This document shows positions 1 through 6,802 of a stretch of DNA of 8,814 bases, piece by piece. The stretch is from JBPCOB01 sp051000715. GTDB lineage: Bacteria > Actinomycetota > Actinomycetes > JALYNC01. Each line of letters starts with the position of its first letter. Within the stretch, counting starts at the first letter, position 1. The notes under the pieces were generated by a model. That model did not search any database. It was given only the letters and a program-made list of their open reading frames with translations, and was not told the origin of the DNA. The translations under genes and the position numbers were made by a program. The stretch lies in NCBI GenBank assembly GCA_051000715.1, contig JBPCOB010000192.1, positions 1 through 8,814 of the forward strand, written 5' to 3'.

Positions 1-28
1 CGGCAGCGAAAACGGCGCGCGCGGCGGT

Positions 29-523
29 GTGGCCGAGGCGGCGCACCGCGGTGACGAGCGCACGACGCTGCTGGGTTTCCTCCAGCGCCAGCGCGACCTG
101 GTGGCCTGGAAGGTGCGCGACGCCTCCGACGACGTGCTGCGGTCGGTCAGCACGCCCACGGGTCTGACCCTGCACGGCGTCGTACGCCATCTCGAACATG
201 TGGAGCGGTACTGGATCCGCGACGTCTTCGCCGGTGAGGGGGGCCTGGCGTACGCCTGGACGGACGAAGATCCGGACGGCGACCTGCACGTGCCCGCGGG
301 CATGTCGATGGCGCAGTTGCTGACGGACTGCGCCGAGGAGTCGGCGCGCTGCGACGCTGTGATTCACGCGGCTCCGTCACTCGACGCCGTTTCGGTACGC
401 CGCGGGTTTTCGCTGCGTTGGATCCTCATGCACCTGGTCGAGGAGACCTCACGTCACCTGGGGCACATCGACCTGCTCCGTGAACAGGCCGATGGGGCGG
501 TCGGCGAGGAGCCCAAGGAGTAG
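29..523 (+). CDS. DinB superfamily / DUF664 protein
   Basis: The 164-residue product looks like a DinB-like four-helix-bundle protein of the DUF664 type. Seen: an N-terminal segment with H54 and H57 in a V-R-H-L-E-H-V-E-R-Y-W stretch, and a C-terminal H-L-V-E-E-T-S-R-H-L-G-H-I-D-L-L-R-E-Q stretch with H135, H143 and H146. These histidines are spaced as in the metal-binding triad of the superfamily. The length suits a single domain. Members are often metal-dependent, and some act as thiol-dependent S-transferases (mycothiol or bacillithiol), but the substrate cannot be read from sequence. The GTG at 29 has no clear Shine-Dalgarno and the frame stays open to base 2, so the true start may lie left of the window. 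The next gene starts 70 bp downstream on the same strand and appears to have its own promoter. Confidence 0.8.
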   Translation: MAEAAHRGDERTTLLGFLQRQRDLVAWKVRDASDDVLRSVSTPTGLTLHGVVRHLEHVERYWIRDVFAGEGGLAYAWTDEDPDGDLHVPAGMSMAQLLTDCAEESARCDAVIHAAPSLDAVSVRRGFSLRWILMHLVEETSRHLGHIDLLREQADGAVGEEPKE

Positions 524-580
524 TTGCCCGCGCGTTCGCAGGCCTGTGCACAACGGCCGCGGCTTGTCGGCTCCGTACGC

Positions 581-594
581 GATAATCGAATGCA
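581..594 (+). promoter_or_regulatory. Putative -10 box for a leaderless HNH-gene transcript
   Basis: The hexamer GATAAT (581-586) lies exactly 7 nt before the ATG at 594, so transcription would begin at or beside the A of the start codon. There is no Shine-Dalgarno in the 20 nt before this ATG. Leaderless mRNAs with a -10 at this spacing are common in actinobacteria. No good -35 is visible at normal spacing. The call is an inference from position. Confidence 0.4.
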
Positions 595-1904
595 TGTTCG
601 AAGAAGTGCCCACCGGCCGAGCGACGCGGCGGCGCCAGGCGAGCGCCCCGCGTCCCCTCGGTCCGGTGTCCGCGGACGTCGAGCTCGTGCGGGGCCTTCT
701 CACCGCTCCGCCAGGCCCGGACGCCATCGCGCAGCTCGCGCCGCTCGATCCGGCTCGGTTGGGCGACGAGGGGCGCACCCTCCTGCTACAGGCCTGGGAG
801 CGACAGTCCCGCTGGGTGGCGGCCCAGGAGTACGCCGCCCTGACGGCCGCGGCCGGTCCGCCGGCCGTGTGCGAGGAGGACGACTGGGCGGCCGAAGAGG
901 TCGCGGTCGCGCTCCGGCTGTCCCCGATGACGGCGCAGCGCCGGATCGACATCGCCCGCCGGCTCGCCGAGCTCTTCACCGCCACCGCCGAGGCCTTGCG
1001 GTCCGGCCGAATCTCCCGGTGGCACGTGACGGCCATGACGCAGGAGACGGCCGATCTCGCCCCAGCCCTGGCGTTGGCAGTCGAGGCGCGGGTGTTGCCG
1101 CGGGCAGTGCGCCAGACTCCCGGCGAGTTCCGTCGAGCGGTACGCCGCGCGGTAGCCACCGTGGATCCGATCCTGGCCGAGGTGACCCACGCCACTCAGG
1201 TCGGCAACCGCTTCGTGCGTTGTTACCCCGAAGACAGCGGCATGGCCGTCGTCGAGGCGCGGCTCTCCGCGGATGGCGCGGCCGCGATCATGGCGGCGGT
1301 CACCGCGCTCGCGGGGAAGTGGGACAGCGCGGATGGTCGCACGATCGAGGTCCGTCGGGCCGACGCCCTGGTCGACATGGCGCACGGCGTCCTGAACGAC
1401 CCGGCGTTGCCGCGTTCCCAGCGACGGCCGGCCCGGTTCGAGGTGACGGTCGACCTCCCCACGTTGACCGGGCTGGCGGACAACCCCGCCGAGCTGACCG
1501 GCTACGGACCGATTCCCGCCAGCCTCGCCCGCCGCCTGGCCGTCGACGGGGAGTGGCACCGACTGGTGACCGACCCGCTCAGCGGTGGACTGCTCGACTA
1601 CGGGCGCACGACGTACTCGCCCCCCGCGGCACTGGTCGACTTCCTGCTTGCGCGGGACCGCACCTGTCGCTTTCCCGGCTGCGGCCAGCCGGCGGTGCGC
1701 TGTGACATCGACCACGGCAAGGCCTGGCACGACGGCGGAGCGACCTGCGCGGAGAACTGCGGGCTGCTGTGCCGGCGGCATCACCGCCTCAAGACCCACA
1801 CCGGCTGGTCACTGGAGCGCCAGGCCGACGGGGGAGTCCTCTGGACCAGCCCAACCGGCACTTGGGTGCACGTACCCGCGCCGGCCATCCATCCCGACGG
1901 TTGA
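594..1904 (+). CDS. DUF222 domain-containing HNH endonuclease (13E12 repeat family-like)
   Basis: The product is about 436 residues: a long N-terminal DUF222 region (roughly residues 25-340, helical and Arg/Ala-rich) followed by a C-terminal HNH nuclease domain. Seen in the HNH part: C358-x4-C363, the D371-I-D-H374 core, N388, C393 and the H396-H397 pair, that is, a zinc-stabilised beta-beta-alpha-metal fold with all expected ligands. These genes are typically present in several copies in actinobacterial chromosomes and match the M. tuberculosis 13E12 repeat family. Their biological role is not established; DNA cleavage is inferred from the intact HNH motif. The frame is open further upstream to 480, inside the DinB gene, but the ATG at 594 was chosen because the extension overlaps that gene and a -10-like box sits 7 nt before the ATG. 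It converges on the dipeptidase gene, with 74 bp between the two stops. Confidence 0.9.
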   Translation: MFEEVPTGRATRRRQASAPRPLGPVSADVELVRGLLTAPPGPDAIAQLAPLDPARLGDEGRTLLLQAWERQSRWVAAQEYAALTAAAGPPAVCEEDDWAAEEVAVALRLSPMTAQRRIDIARRLAELFTATAEALRSGRISRWHVTAMTQETADLAPALALAVEARVLPRAVRQTPGEFRRAVRRAVATVDPILAEVTHATQVGNRFVRCYPEDSGMAVVEARLSADGAAAIMAAVTALAGKWDSADGRTIEVRRADALVDMAHGVLNDPALPRSQRRPARFEVTVDLPTLTGLADNPAELTGYGPIPASLARRLAVDGEWHRLVTDPLSGGLLDYGRTTYSPPAALVDFLLARDRTCRFPGCGQPAVRCDIDHGKAWHDGGATCAENCGLLCRRHHRLKTHTGWSLERQADGGVLWTSPTGTWVHVPAPAIHPDG

Positions 1905-1981
1905 CCGGCGTTCCTGTCGGCAAACAACCGCCAGCCCAACGTCGGTCAGTCCGCGCGCGTCGGTGCAGCCGCCGCCGGTCA
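1902..1981. repeat. 9-bp inverted repeat carrying both convergent stop codons
   Basis: TGACCGGCG at 1902-1910 and its reverse complement CGCCGGTCA at 1973-1981 are a perfect 9-bp inverted repeat. Each arm begins with the TGA stop of one of the two convergent genes. The 62-nt interval is long for an intrinsic terminator and has no T-tract. I saw no other stem-loop between the genes. It may be a weak bidirectional end structure or chance. Confidence 0.3.
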
Positions 1982-3193
1982 CCGGCCAGGCTCAGTCGAC
2001 GACCCGTCGAGGTCGTCGATGCGCGCCACCGACGCCGGCCGTTCCGCACTGAGCCGAGCCGCCGCCGCCTCGGCCTGCCGCCATGCCCGCAAGATGTTGC
2101 GACCGGCGAGCCGCTCGCAGTCCGGCTCCGACCAGCCGCGGTCCAGCAGCTCGGCGAAGAGGGCCGGATAGCAGGACACGTCCTCCAGGCCCTGCGGCAG
2201 GATGTCGACGCCGTCGTAGTCCCCACCGATGCCGATGTGGTCGATCCCGGCGACGTCGCGGGCGTGCTCCACGTGGTCGGCGACCTGGCGCAGCGTCGCC
2301 ACCGGCCGTGGATGGTCGCGCGCCCACTCCCGCGCCACCGCCGCGCGCGTCTTCCCGTCCTTCGCGTCGAGCCCGCGGCGGCGGTACTCGGCCACCATCC
2401 CAAGGTCGAACGCCGCGCACTCCGCCGAGACGAAGCCCGGGACGAACGTGACCATGCAGACCCCGCCGTTGGCGCGCAACCGGCGGAGCACGTCGTCGGG
2501 CACGTCACGCGGGTGGTCGACCAGGGCCCGGCACGAGGAGTGGCTGAAGATCACTGGAGCCTCGGAGACGTCCAGAGCGTCGCGCATCGTGTCGGCCGAG
2601 ACATGCGACAGGTCGACGAGCATGCCGAGCCGGTTCATCTCACGGACGACCTCGCGTCCGAAGGCGGTAAGCCCGCCGGCGCGGGGCTCGTCGGTAGCCG
2701 AGTCGGCCCATGGCACGTTGTCGTTGTGGGTGAGGGTCAGATAGCGCACGCCGAGCCCGAACAGCGCCTGCAGCGTCGCCAGCGAGGAGGCGATCGAGTG
2801 ACCGCCCTCGGCGCCCATCAGACAGGCCAGCCGGCCGGCCGCGAAGACGCGCTCCACGTCATCCGCAGTGACCGCCAGCTCCAGCCGGTCCGGATAGCGA
2901 TTGACCAGGCGGCGGACGAAGTCGACCTGCTCCAGGGTCGCGGCGACGGCGTTGTCCCCCTGGAGGCTCGAGGGCACGTAGACCGACCAGAACTGCGCGC
3001 CCACCCCACCCTCGGCGAGCCGCACCAGATCGGTGTGCGTGCTCGCCACCCGGGTGGCGACGTCTATCAGGTTGAGGTCGTAGCCGGCCTGCTCGCGCAT
3101 CGCCCACGGCAGGTCGTTGTGGCCGTCGACCAGCGGCGTACGCCGAAGCAGCGCCCGGGCCGACGTCAGGGAGAAGGGCTCTTCGGTGGTCAC
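1979..3193 (-). CDS. Membrane dipeptidase (peptidase family M19, renal dipeptidase-like)
   Basis: A 404-residue binuclear-zinc dipeptidase of the M19 / renal dipeptidase family, which hydrolyses dipeptides, often with broad or D-residue tolerance. All family zinc ligands are visible: H25 and D27 in V-D-G-H-N-D, bridging E129 in G-A-E-G-G, H197 in D-L-S-H-V-S and H218 in F-S-H-S-S. Also present are R222 and the catalytic D325 in G-G-D-Y-D-G. No signal peptide or membrane segment is seen, so it should be cytosolic despite the family name. The GTG start is supported by GAGGAA six nt upstream. It lies downstream of the MFS gene on the same strand but 117 bp away, with two hairpins in between, so it may be transcribed separately. 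The exact substrate is unknown. Confidence 0.93.
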   Translation of the reverse strand: MTTEEPFSLTSARALLRRTPLVDGHNDLPWAMREQAGYDLNLIDVATRVASTHTDLVRLAEGGVGAQFWSVYVPSSLQGDNAVAATLEQVDFVRRLVNRYPDRLELAVTADDVERVFAAGRLACLMGAEGGHSIASSLATLQALFGLGVRYLTLTHNDNVPWADSATDEPRAGGLTAFGREVVREMNRLGMLVDLSHVSADTMRDALDVSEAPVIFSHSSCRALVDHPRDVPDDVLRRLRANGGVCMVTFVPGFVSAECAAFDLGMVAEYRRRGLDAKDGKTRAAVAREWARDHPRPVATLRQVADHVEHARDVAGIDHIGIGGDYDGVDILPQGLEDVSCYPALFAELLDRGWSEPDCERLAGRNILRAWRQAEAAAARLSAERPASVARIDDLDGSSTEPGR

Positions 3194-3199
3194 AGATCA

Positions 3200-3205
3200 T
3201 TCCTC
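3200..3205 (-). promoter_or_regulatory. Ribosome binding site of the dipeptidase gene
   Basis: On the minus strand GAGGAA lies 6 nt before the GTG at 3193-3191. It supports that GTG over any other start near this point. Confidence 0.6.
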
Positions 3206-3226
3206 GTCGCGGGGGAACCGGGCGCC

Positions 3227-3246
3227 GTCATCCTGCCAAGGATGAC
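3227..3246. repeat. Perfect 8-bp inverted repeat upstream of the dipeptidase gene
   Basis: GTCATCCT (3227-3234) and AGGATGAC (3239-3246) form a perfect 8-bp stem with the 4-nt loop GCCA, centred about 43 nt upstream of the dipeptidase start. No T-run follows on either strand, so a simple Rho-independent terminator is unlikely. It could be an operator (20 bp dyad) or a leader hairpin controlling the dipeptidase. The symmetry is seen directly; its function is inferred. Confidence 0.5.
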
Positions 3247-3273
3247 CCGGCCGACCCTGGCTGATCTTCTACC

Positions 3274-3290
3274 GCTCGCGGTTCGCGAGC
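3274..3290 (-). terminator. GC-rich stem-loop downstream of the MFS gene
   Basis: GCTCGCG (3274-3280) pairs perfectly with CGCGAGC (3284-3290) around a 3-nt loop, 20 nt past the transporter's TGA. There is no U-tail, as in many hairpin-only terminators proposed for high-GC actinobacteria. It would separate the transporter transcript from the dipeptidase gene. Confidence 0.45.
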
Positions 3291-3310
3291 CCGCAGCCGT
3301 CGGGGCGGGT

Positions 3311-4813
3311 TCAGGCAGCGACGGTTGCCGGCAGCGCAGCTGGGTCCGTGGCTGAGATCTGGCCGTGGCCGGCGTCGCCGCGGCCCGTCCCGCGGATGAG
3401 CGACACCACGACGAGCGCAGCAGCAGCCAGGATGCCCACAGCGAAGGCGAAGGCGCTGCTGAAGCCGTGCACCGATGCAGCGCGTGAGGGTCCACCGTGC
3501 GTGATGGCATACGACGCGGTCGCGCTGGTCGCGATCGTGTTGAGGAACGCAACCCCCAGCGAGCCGCCGACCTGCTGCATCGTGTTGACCAAGGCGCTGG
3601 CGGCGCCGGCGTCGTGGTTGGGCACCCCGAGCAGCGCGGTCGAGGACAGCGGCACGAACACGTGCCCCATGCCCAGGCTGATCAGCAGCATCGACGGCAC
3701 GACGTGCGTGAGGTACGCCGAGTCTGCTGGCAGCTGGGTGAGCCACAGCATCCCGAGGGAGGCCAGGGAGAACCCGCTGGTGGCCAGGACGCGAGGGCCG
3801 AACCGAGGAAGCGTCCGCGAGGCCAGCGTGGCGGAGGTGATGATGCCGAGTGGGAACGGCAGGAAGGCGATGCCGGCCTTCAGCGCGCTGTAGCCGAGCA
3901 CGCCCTGGAAGTAGTACGTGAGGAACAGGAAGGTCGCGAACATCCCCATCGTCGCGAGGAAGAAGCCGAGGTAGGCGCCGCCGCGGTTGCGGTCCAGCGC
4001 GATCCGCAGCGGCAGCATCGGGTACTTCGCCCGCTGCTCCCAGGCCACGAAGGCGATCAGCAGGGCGGCGGAGCCGGCGAGCAGCGCCAAGGTCAACGGG
4101 GCGGTCCAGCCGTGCACGGAGGCTTCGGTGAACCCGTAGACCAGCCCGGCGAGCCCGCCGGTCGCGACGAGCGCGCCGGGTATGTCGAAGTGCCGATCGC
4201 CCTCGGCCTTGCTCTCCTTCAGCAGTGGCAGCGCGGCCGCGGCGACGACGAGCGCGATCGGCGTGTTGACCAGGAGGGTCCAGCGCCAGGACAGGTACTG
4301 GGTGAGAACGCCGCCGGCGATGAGGCCTATTGCGGCTCCTGTCCCGGAGATGGCGGCGTAGACGGCGAAGGCCTTGGCCCGCTCGTGAGCCTCGGTGAAA
4401 GTCGTGGTGATGAGAGAGAGAACGGCTGGCGCGAGCAGCGCAGCGAAGACCCCCTGGATGGCGCGGGCGCCGAAGAACCAGCCGGCCGACTGGGCCAGCC
4501 CACCGAGGGCAGACGCGCCGGCGAAGCCGAACAGGCCGATGAGGAAGGTCCGCTTGCGGCCGAGGTAGTCGGCCACCCGACCGCCGAGCAGCAGCAGGCC
4601 GCCGAAGGTCAGTGTGTATGCGGTGAGGGCCCACTGCCGCTGCGCGTCGCCGATGTGCAGCGCCGCCTGGGCGTGCGGCAGCGCGATGTTCACGATGGAC
4701 GCGTCGAGGACGATCATGAGCTGCGCGACGCCGATCACGGCCAGGGCGAGCCAACGCCGGTCGCGGCCCGTGTCGGCCGGCGGAGCCGGAGTGCGGAGGC
4801 TGGTCGAAGTCAC
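3311..4813 (-). CDS. MFS drug transporter, DHA2 family (EmrB/QacA-like, about 14 TM)
   Basis: A 500-residue proton-antiport efflux permease of the inner membrane. Seen: the first transmembrane segment ending in the L-D-A-S-I-V-N-I-A-L-P motif (36-46) typical of 14-TM DHA2 exporters; motif A G-G-R-V-A-D-Y-L-G-R-K-R (77-88) in the loop between TM2 and TM3; a motif C-like G-T-G-A-A-I-G-L-I-A-G-G-V-L segment in TM5 (157-170); and W-R-W-T-L-L-V-N-T-P-I-A (177-188). Hydrophobic segments continue to about residue 480, and the length suits 14 TMs. The start is GTG at 4813 with AAGGAG 7 nt upstream. It is divergent from a TetR gene, and a palindrome sits in its promoter, so repression by that TetR and release by a transported drug is the likely logic. 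The substrate cannot be deduced. Confidence 0.93.
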   Translation of the reverse strand: MTSTSLRTPAPPADTGRDRRWLALAVIGVAQLMIVLDASIVNIALPHAQAALHIGDAQRQWALTAYTLTFGGLLLLGGRVADYLGRKRTFLIGLFGFAGASALGGLAQSAGWFFGARAIQGVFAALLAPAVLSLITTTFTEAHERAKAFAVYAAISGTGAAIGLIAGGVLTQYLSWRWTLLVNTPIALVVAAAALPLLKESKAEGDRHFDIPGALVATGGLAGLVYGFTEASVHGWTAPLTLALLAGSAALLIAFVAWEQRAKYPMLPLRIALDRNRGGAYLGFFLATMGMFATFLFLTYYFQGVLGYSALKAGIAFLPFPLGIITSATLASRTLPRFGPRVLATSGFSLASLGMLWLTQLPADSAYLTHVVPSMLLISLGMGHVFVPLSSTALLGVPNHDAGAASALVNTMQQVGGSLGVAFLNTIATSATASYAITHGGPSRAASVHGFSSAFAFAVGILAAAALVVVSLIRGTGRGDAGHGQISATDPAALPATVAA

Positions 4814-4820
4814 GGGGTGT

Positions 4821-4826
4821 CTCCTT
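4821..4826 (-). promoter_or_regulatory. Ribosome binding site of the MFS gene
   Basis: AAGGAG on the minus strand, 7 nt before the GTG at 4813-4811, fixes this start. Confidence 0.75.
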
Positions 4827-4885
4827 GCTTGCTGTCGAGGGGCGGTCGGCCTACAGTTGGCCAGAAGCGGACGCCGCCTCCGGGA

Positions 4886-4916
4886 ACAGTAACGGAGGGA
4901 CCCTCCGGTTTGTCAA
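4886..4916 (-). promoter_or_regulatory. Promoter of the MFS efflux gene (-35 TTGACA, -10 TACTGT)
   Basis: On the minus strand a perfect TTGACA (4916-4911) is followed after 19 nt by TACTGT (4891-4886), which fits the actinobacterial TANNNT -10. The spacer is 1-2 nt longer than the optimum; GTTACT at 17 nt is a poorer alternative -10. The spacer is almost filled by the palindrome at 4893-4907. The leader to the GTG would be about 65 nt. Confidence 0.6.
4893..4907. promoter_or_regulatory. Putative TetR operator (perfect 7+1+7 palindrome)
   Basis: CGGAGGG-A-CCCTCCG is a perfect 15-bp dyad lying wholly between the -35 and -10 of the efflux promoter. A TetR dimer bound here would exclude RNA polymerase. 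Size and position are typical of TetR-family operators beside divergent efflux genes. That the neighbouring TetR binds it is inferred. Confidence 0.65.
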
Positions 4917-4936
4917 GTCCTTGTCGATGACAGGAC
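4917..4936. repeat. Imperfect dyad in the tetR leader
   Basis: GTCC-TTGTC-GAT-GACA-GGAC pairs over 8 positions per arm with a single bulged T. It ends just before the tetR Shine-Dalgarno (GGAGG at 4937-4941). It could be a second, weaker operator for autoregulation or a leader hairpin. No clear -35/-10 pair was found for tetR itself. Confidence 0.3.
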
Positions 4937-4948
4937 GGAGGAGGAGCG

Positions 4949-5533
4949 GTGCAACGGGCGCAGCGCGCGGATGCCTGCCGTAACAGGCAGCGGCTACTGG
5001 ACGTCGCCTCGGACGCGTTCTCCACCTCGGGCGTCGAAGCCTCGCTGGAGAAGATCGCGAAGGCAGCCGACGTGGGCATCGGCACGCTCTACCGGCACTT
5101 CCCGACCCGTGACGCCATGGTGGAGGCGGTTTACCGGCACAACGTCGACCTGCTCTGCGCCGGCGCCGAAGAGCTCAGCGCCTCGCTGCCGGCGGACCAG
5201 GCGCTGGCCGAGTGGATGCAGCGGTTCGTCTCCTACGTCGGCACCAAGAAGGGCCTGGCGACCTACCTGAAGTCCGTCGTGTCGGCCGACTCCGATCTCT
5301 TCCAGTCCACCCAGGCGCGCGTGCGGCAGACCATCGGGTCGTTGCTTGCCGCTGCGGCCGAGGCTGGAACCGTCCGGGACTCCGTCGACGGGATGGACCT
5401 GCTCCGGGCACTGAGCGGGGTCTGCATGTTGTCCGACCAGCCAGGTGGCCCCGAGAAGGGGGCACGCGTCGCTGCGCTCCTCATGGACGGCCTGCGGTAT
5501 GGCGCGCCAAGGCGGGCGGACGTGCGCGTCTAG
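4949..5533 (+). CDS. TetR/AcrR family transcriptional repressor
   Basis: A 194-residue dimeric DNA-binding regulator of usual TetR length. The N-terminal helix-turn-helix is clear: residues 14-26 lead into A-S-L-E-K-I-A-K-A-A (31-40), the turn D-V-G-I-G and the recognition helix T-L-Y-R-H-F-P-T-R-D (46-55). The rest is helical and should form the ligand pocket and dimer interface. The start is GTG at 4949, preceded by a GGAGG-rich Shine-Dalgarno (4937-4946). It is divergent from the DHA2 efflux pump across a 135-bp region holding a perfect palindrome, the standard arrangement of a local repressor that senses the pump's substrate. It is intact, unlike the two TetR fragments further right. The ligand is unknown. 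Confidence 0.93.
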   Translation: MQRAQRADACRNRQRLLDVASDAFSTSGVEASLEKIAKAADVGIGTLYRHFPTRDAMVEAVYRHNVDLLCAGAEELSASLPADQALAEWMQRFVSYVGTKKGLATYLKSVVSADSDLFQSTQARVRQTIGSLLAAAAEAGTVRDSVDGMDLLRALSGVCMLSDQPGGPEKGARVAALLMDGLRYGAPRRADVRV

Positions 5534-5809
5534 CACGCGGGTCGCTTGTGCGCAGAACGGTCGACGTCCCGTAGCGGCGCTTCTGGTCGTGCCACCAGAC
5601 CGGCGCCCTGTCATCGCGCCTGATCGCTTCACGGTGAAGCTGTGGTCATCAATGGCCGGATGGGTTGGGCACGGTCGGTCGGCGGGAGCCGGCTGCGCCC
5701 GCAACGCGGCAGAACCGGACGCTCTGACGATTTCAGCAACGCGAGTGAGCCGAACGACCTTGGCGTCGCCCCGCGGTGGATCGGAGGGTCGCCGCCCGGA
5801 GCGGTCGCG
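5534..5809. other. Non-coding gap with two small dyads
   Basis: No convincing gene is seen in these 276 bases. A weak stem-loop, TCTGGT/ACCAGA (5582-5599, 6-nt loop), lies about 50 nt after the tetR stop and could end that transcript, though it lacks a T-run. A perfect 7+1+7 dyad GCTTCAC-G-GTGAAGC (5626-5640) resembles a regulator site, but no promoter or divergent gene stands beside it. Confidence 0.4.
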
Positions 5810-6531
5810 CTATCGGGGGGTCAACACGCAGAATTCATGGCCATCGGGATCGGCCATCACCACCCAGCTGACCTCGCCCTGGCCGATGTCGATTCGATTC
5901 GCCCCGAGGGAGACGAGACGGTCGACCTCCGCTTGCTGATCACCGTGGACAGGTGGAGCGAGGTCGAGATGCAGCCGGTTCTTTCCGGTCTTCGGCAGCA
6001 GTGGCGGACCGCCCCACGTGATCTTCGGACCGCCGTGCGGCGAGCGGATCGCAGTCTCTTGGTCCTGGTCCCAGACCAACGGCCAGCCCAGCGCTCGCTC
6101 CAGAAGTACCCGACCTCCTGCGAACCGTCGCACCCAAGCGCTCCGATGAATCCGCAGTCAGCAAGGAAGTTGTTGCCCGGCTCGATGACGCAGAACTCAT
6201 TGCCTTCGGGGTCGGCGAGCACCACATGTCCCTCCTCCGGGCGCTGACCGATGTCGATGTGCCGGGCGCCGAGTCCGAGCGACCTCGCCACCGTCTGCTG
6301 CTGGTCCTCGAGGGACGTGCTCGTCAGATCGAAGTGCGACTGGTTCTGACCGGCCTTCTGCTCCTGAGTTGGAAGAAATCGGATCCGGAACCCGGTGTCA
6401 TCGCTCGACAGGAGCGCAATGCCGTCCTGGGGGTCATCGGCCATCTCCCAGCCCAGGACGCGGGCCCAGAAGCGCGCGAGACGGAGCGGGTCGTTCGCAT
6501 CGAAGCAGAGCGCGAGGAGGTGACAAGTCAT
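5810..6531 (-). pseudogene. Two-domain VOC (glyoxalase-like) protein, split by a one-base frameshift
   Basis: The gene would encode about 240 residues forming two tandem VOC domains, a cytosolic fold used by glyoxalases, dioxygenases and resistance proteins. Domain 1 (1 to about 120) has H66 in S-H-F-D-L and ends E-F-C-V-I-E-P. Domain 2 has L-H-L-D-L and ends H-E-F-C-V-L-T-P-R, the same layout. The frame breaks after residue 146, at about 6096-6091. Read there with one extra G, the coding continues ...W-S-E-A-L-G-W-P-L-V-W-D-Q-D-Q-E, joining both halves with no other damage. The total of 722 nt is one short of 241 codons. The ATG at 6531 has GGAG and GGAGG upstream, and a plausible promoter stands at 6605-6633. 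Because only one base is lost, either a young pseudogene or a sequencing error fits. The substrate is unknown. Confidence 0.8.
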
Positions 6532-6604
6532 TCCGCTCCGCACCTCCGATCCGCTGACTGAAAGCCGCAGACAGGGCTCGTCCTCCGCGCCGATAGAGGA
6601 AGCA

Positions 6605-6633
6605 ACGCTAGGCGCTCGGGGCACGCCACGCAA
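6605..6633 (-). promoter_or_regulatory. Candidate promoter for the VOC gene
   Basis: On the minus strand TTGCGT (6633-6628) and TAGCGT (6610-6605) are separated by exactly 17 nt, fitting the TTGNNN-N17-TANNNT pattern. Transcription would start near 6598, giving a leader of roughly 67 nt to the ATG at 6531. It lies just past the stop at 6644 of the broken frame upstream. Confidence 0.35.
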
Positions 6634-6643
6634 AGAAAGTGAG

Positions 6644-6802
6644 TCAGGGGGCGCGCTCAGTAAGCGCGAGACTGCTTGTGTGGCCAGCCAAGACGATGAG
6701 CAGGTGCTTCGGGACCGCCGAGCGGTCGAAGCGGTCACTGGACTGGGCGATCGTTTGACGGACGGCAGTGGCCAGAGGATGCAATGCCGCCGGGCACTGA
6801 AG
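6644..6802 (-). pseudogene. Short open frame continuing the IS-like remnant, unrecognised
   Basis: A 52-codon stretch with no start codon ends at TGA 6646-6644 and has GC-rich third positions for most of its length (for example ...S-S-D-R-F-D-R-S-A-V-P-K-H-L-L-I-V-L...). It is offset by one base from the frame of the IstA-like remnant just upstream, so the two may once have been one gene now frameshifted near 6790-6805. I do not recognise the family of this part. It could equally be an unrelated fragment or a chance open frame. Confidence 0.25.

Noticed and set aside
449..1799. Long minus-strand open frames across the DinB and HNH genes
   Set aside because: These are shadows of the HNH gene; the + frame has a full HNH motif and DUF222 region.
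1769..3355. 528-codon open frame on the + strand across the dipeptidase
   Set aside because: It is antisense to a gene with a complete set of M19 zinc ligands. Its translation is Arg/Pro/Val-rich low-complexity text without motifs.
3497..4930. 477-codon open frame on the + strand across the MFS gene
   Set aside because: It is Glu/Arg/Gly-rich shadow coding opposite a clear 14-TM transporter, with no hydrophobic or catalytic pattern of its own.
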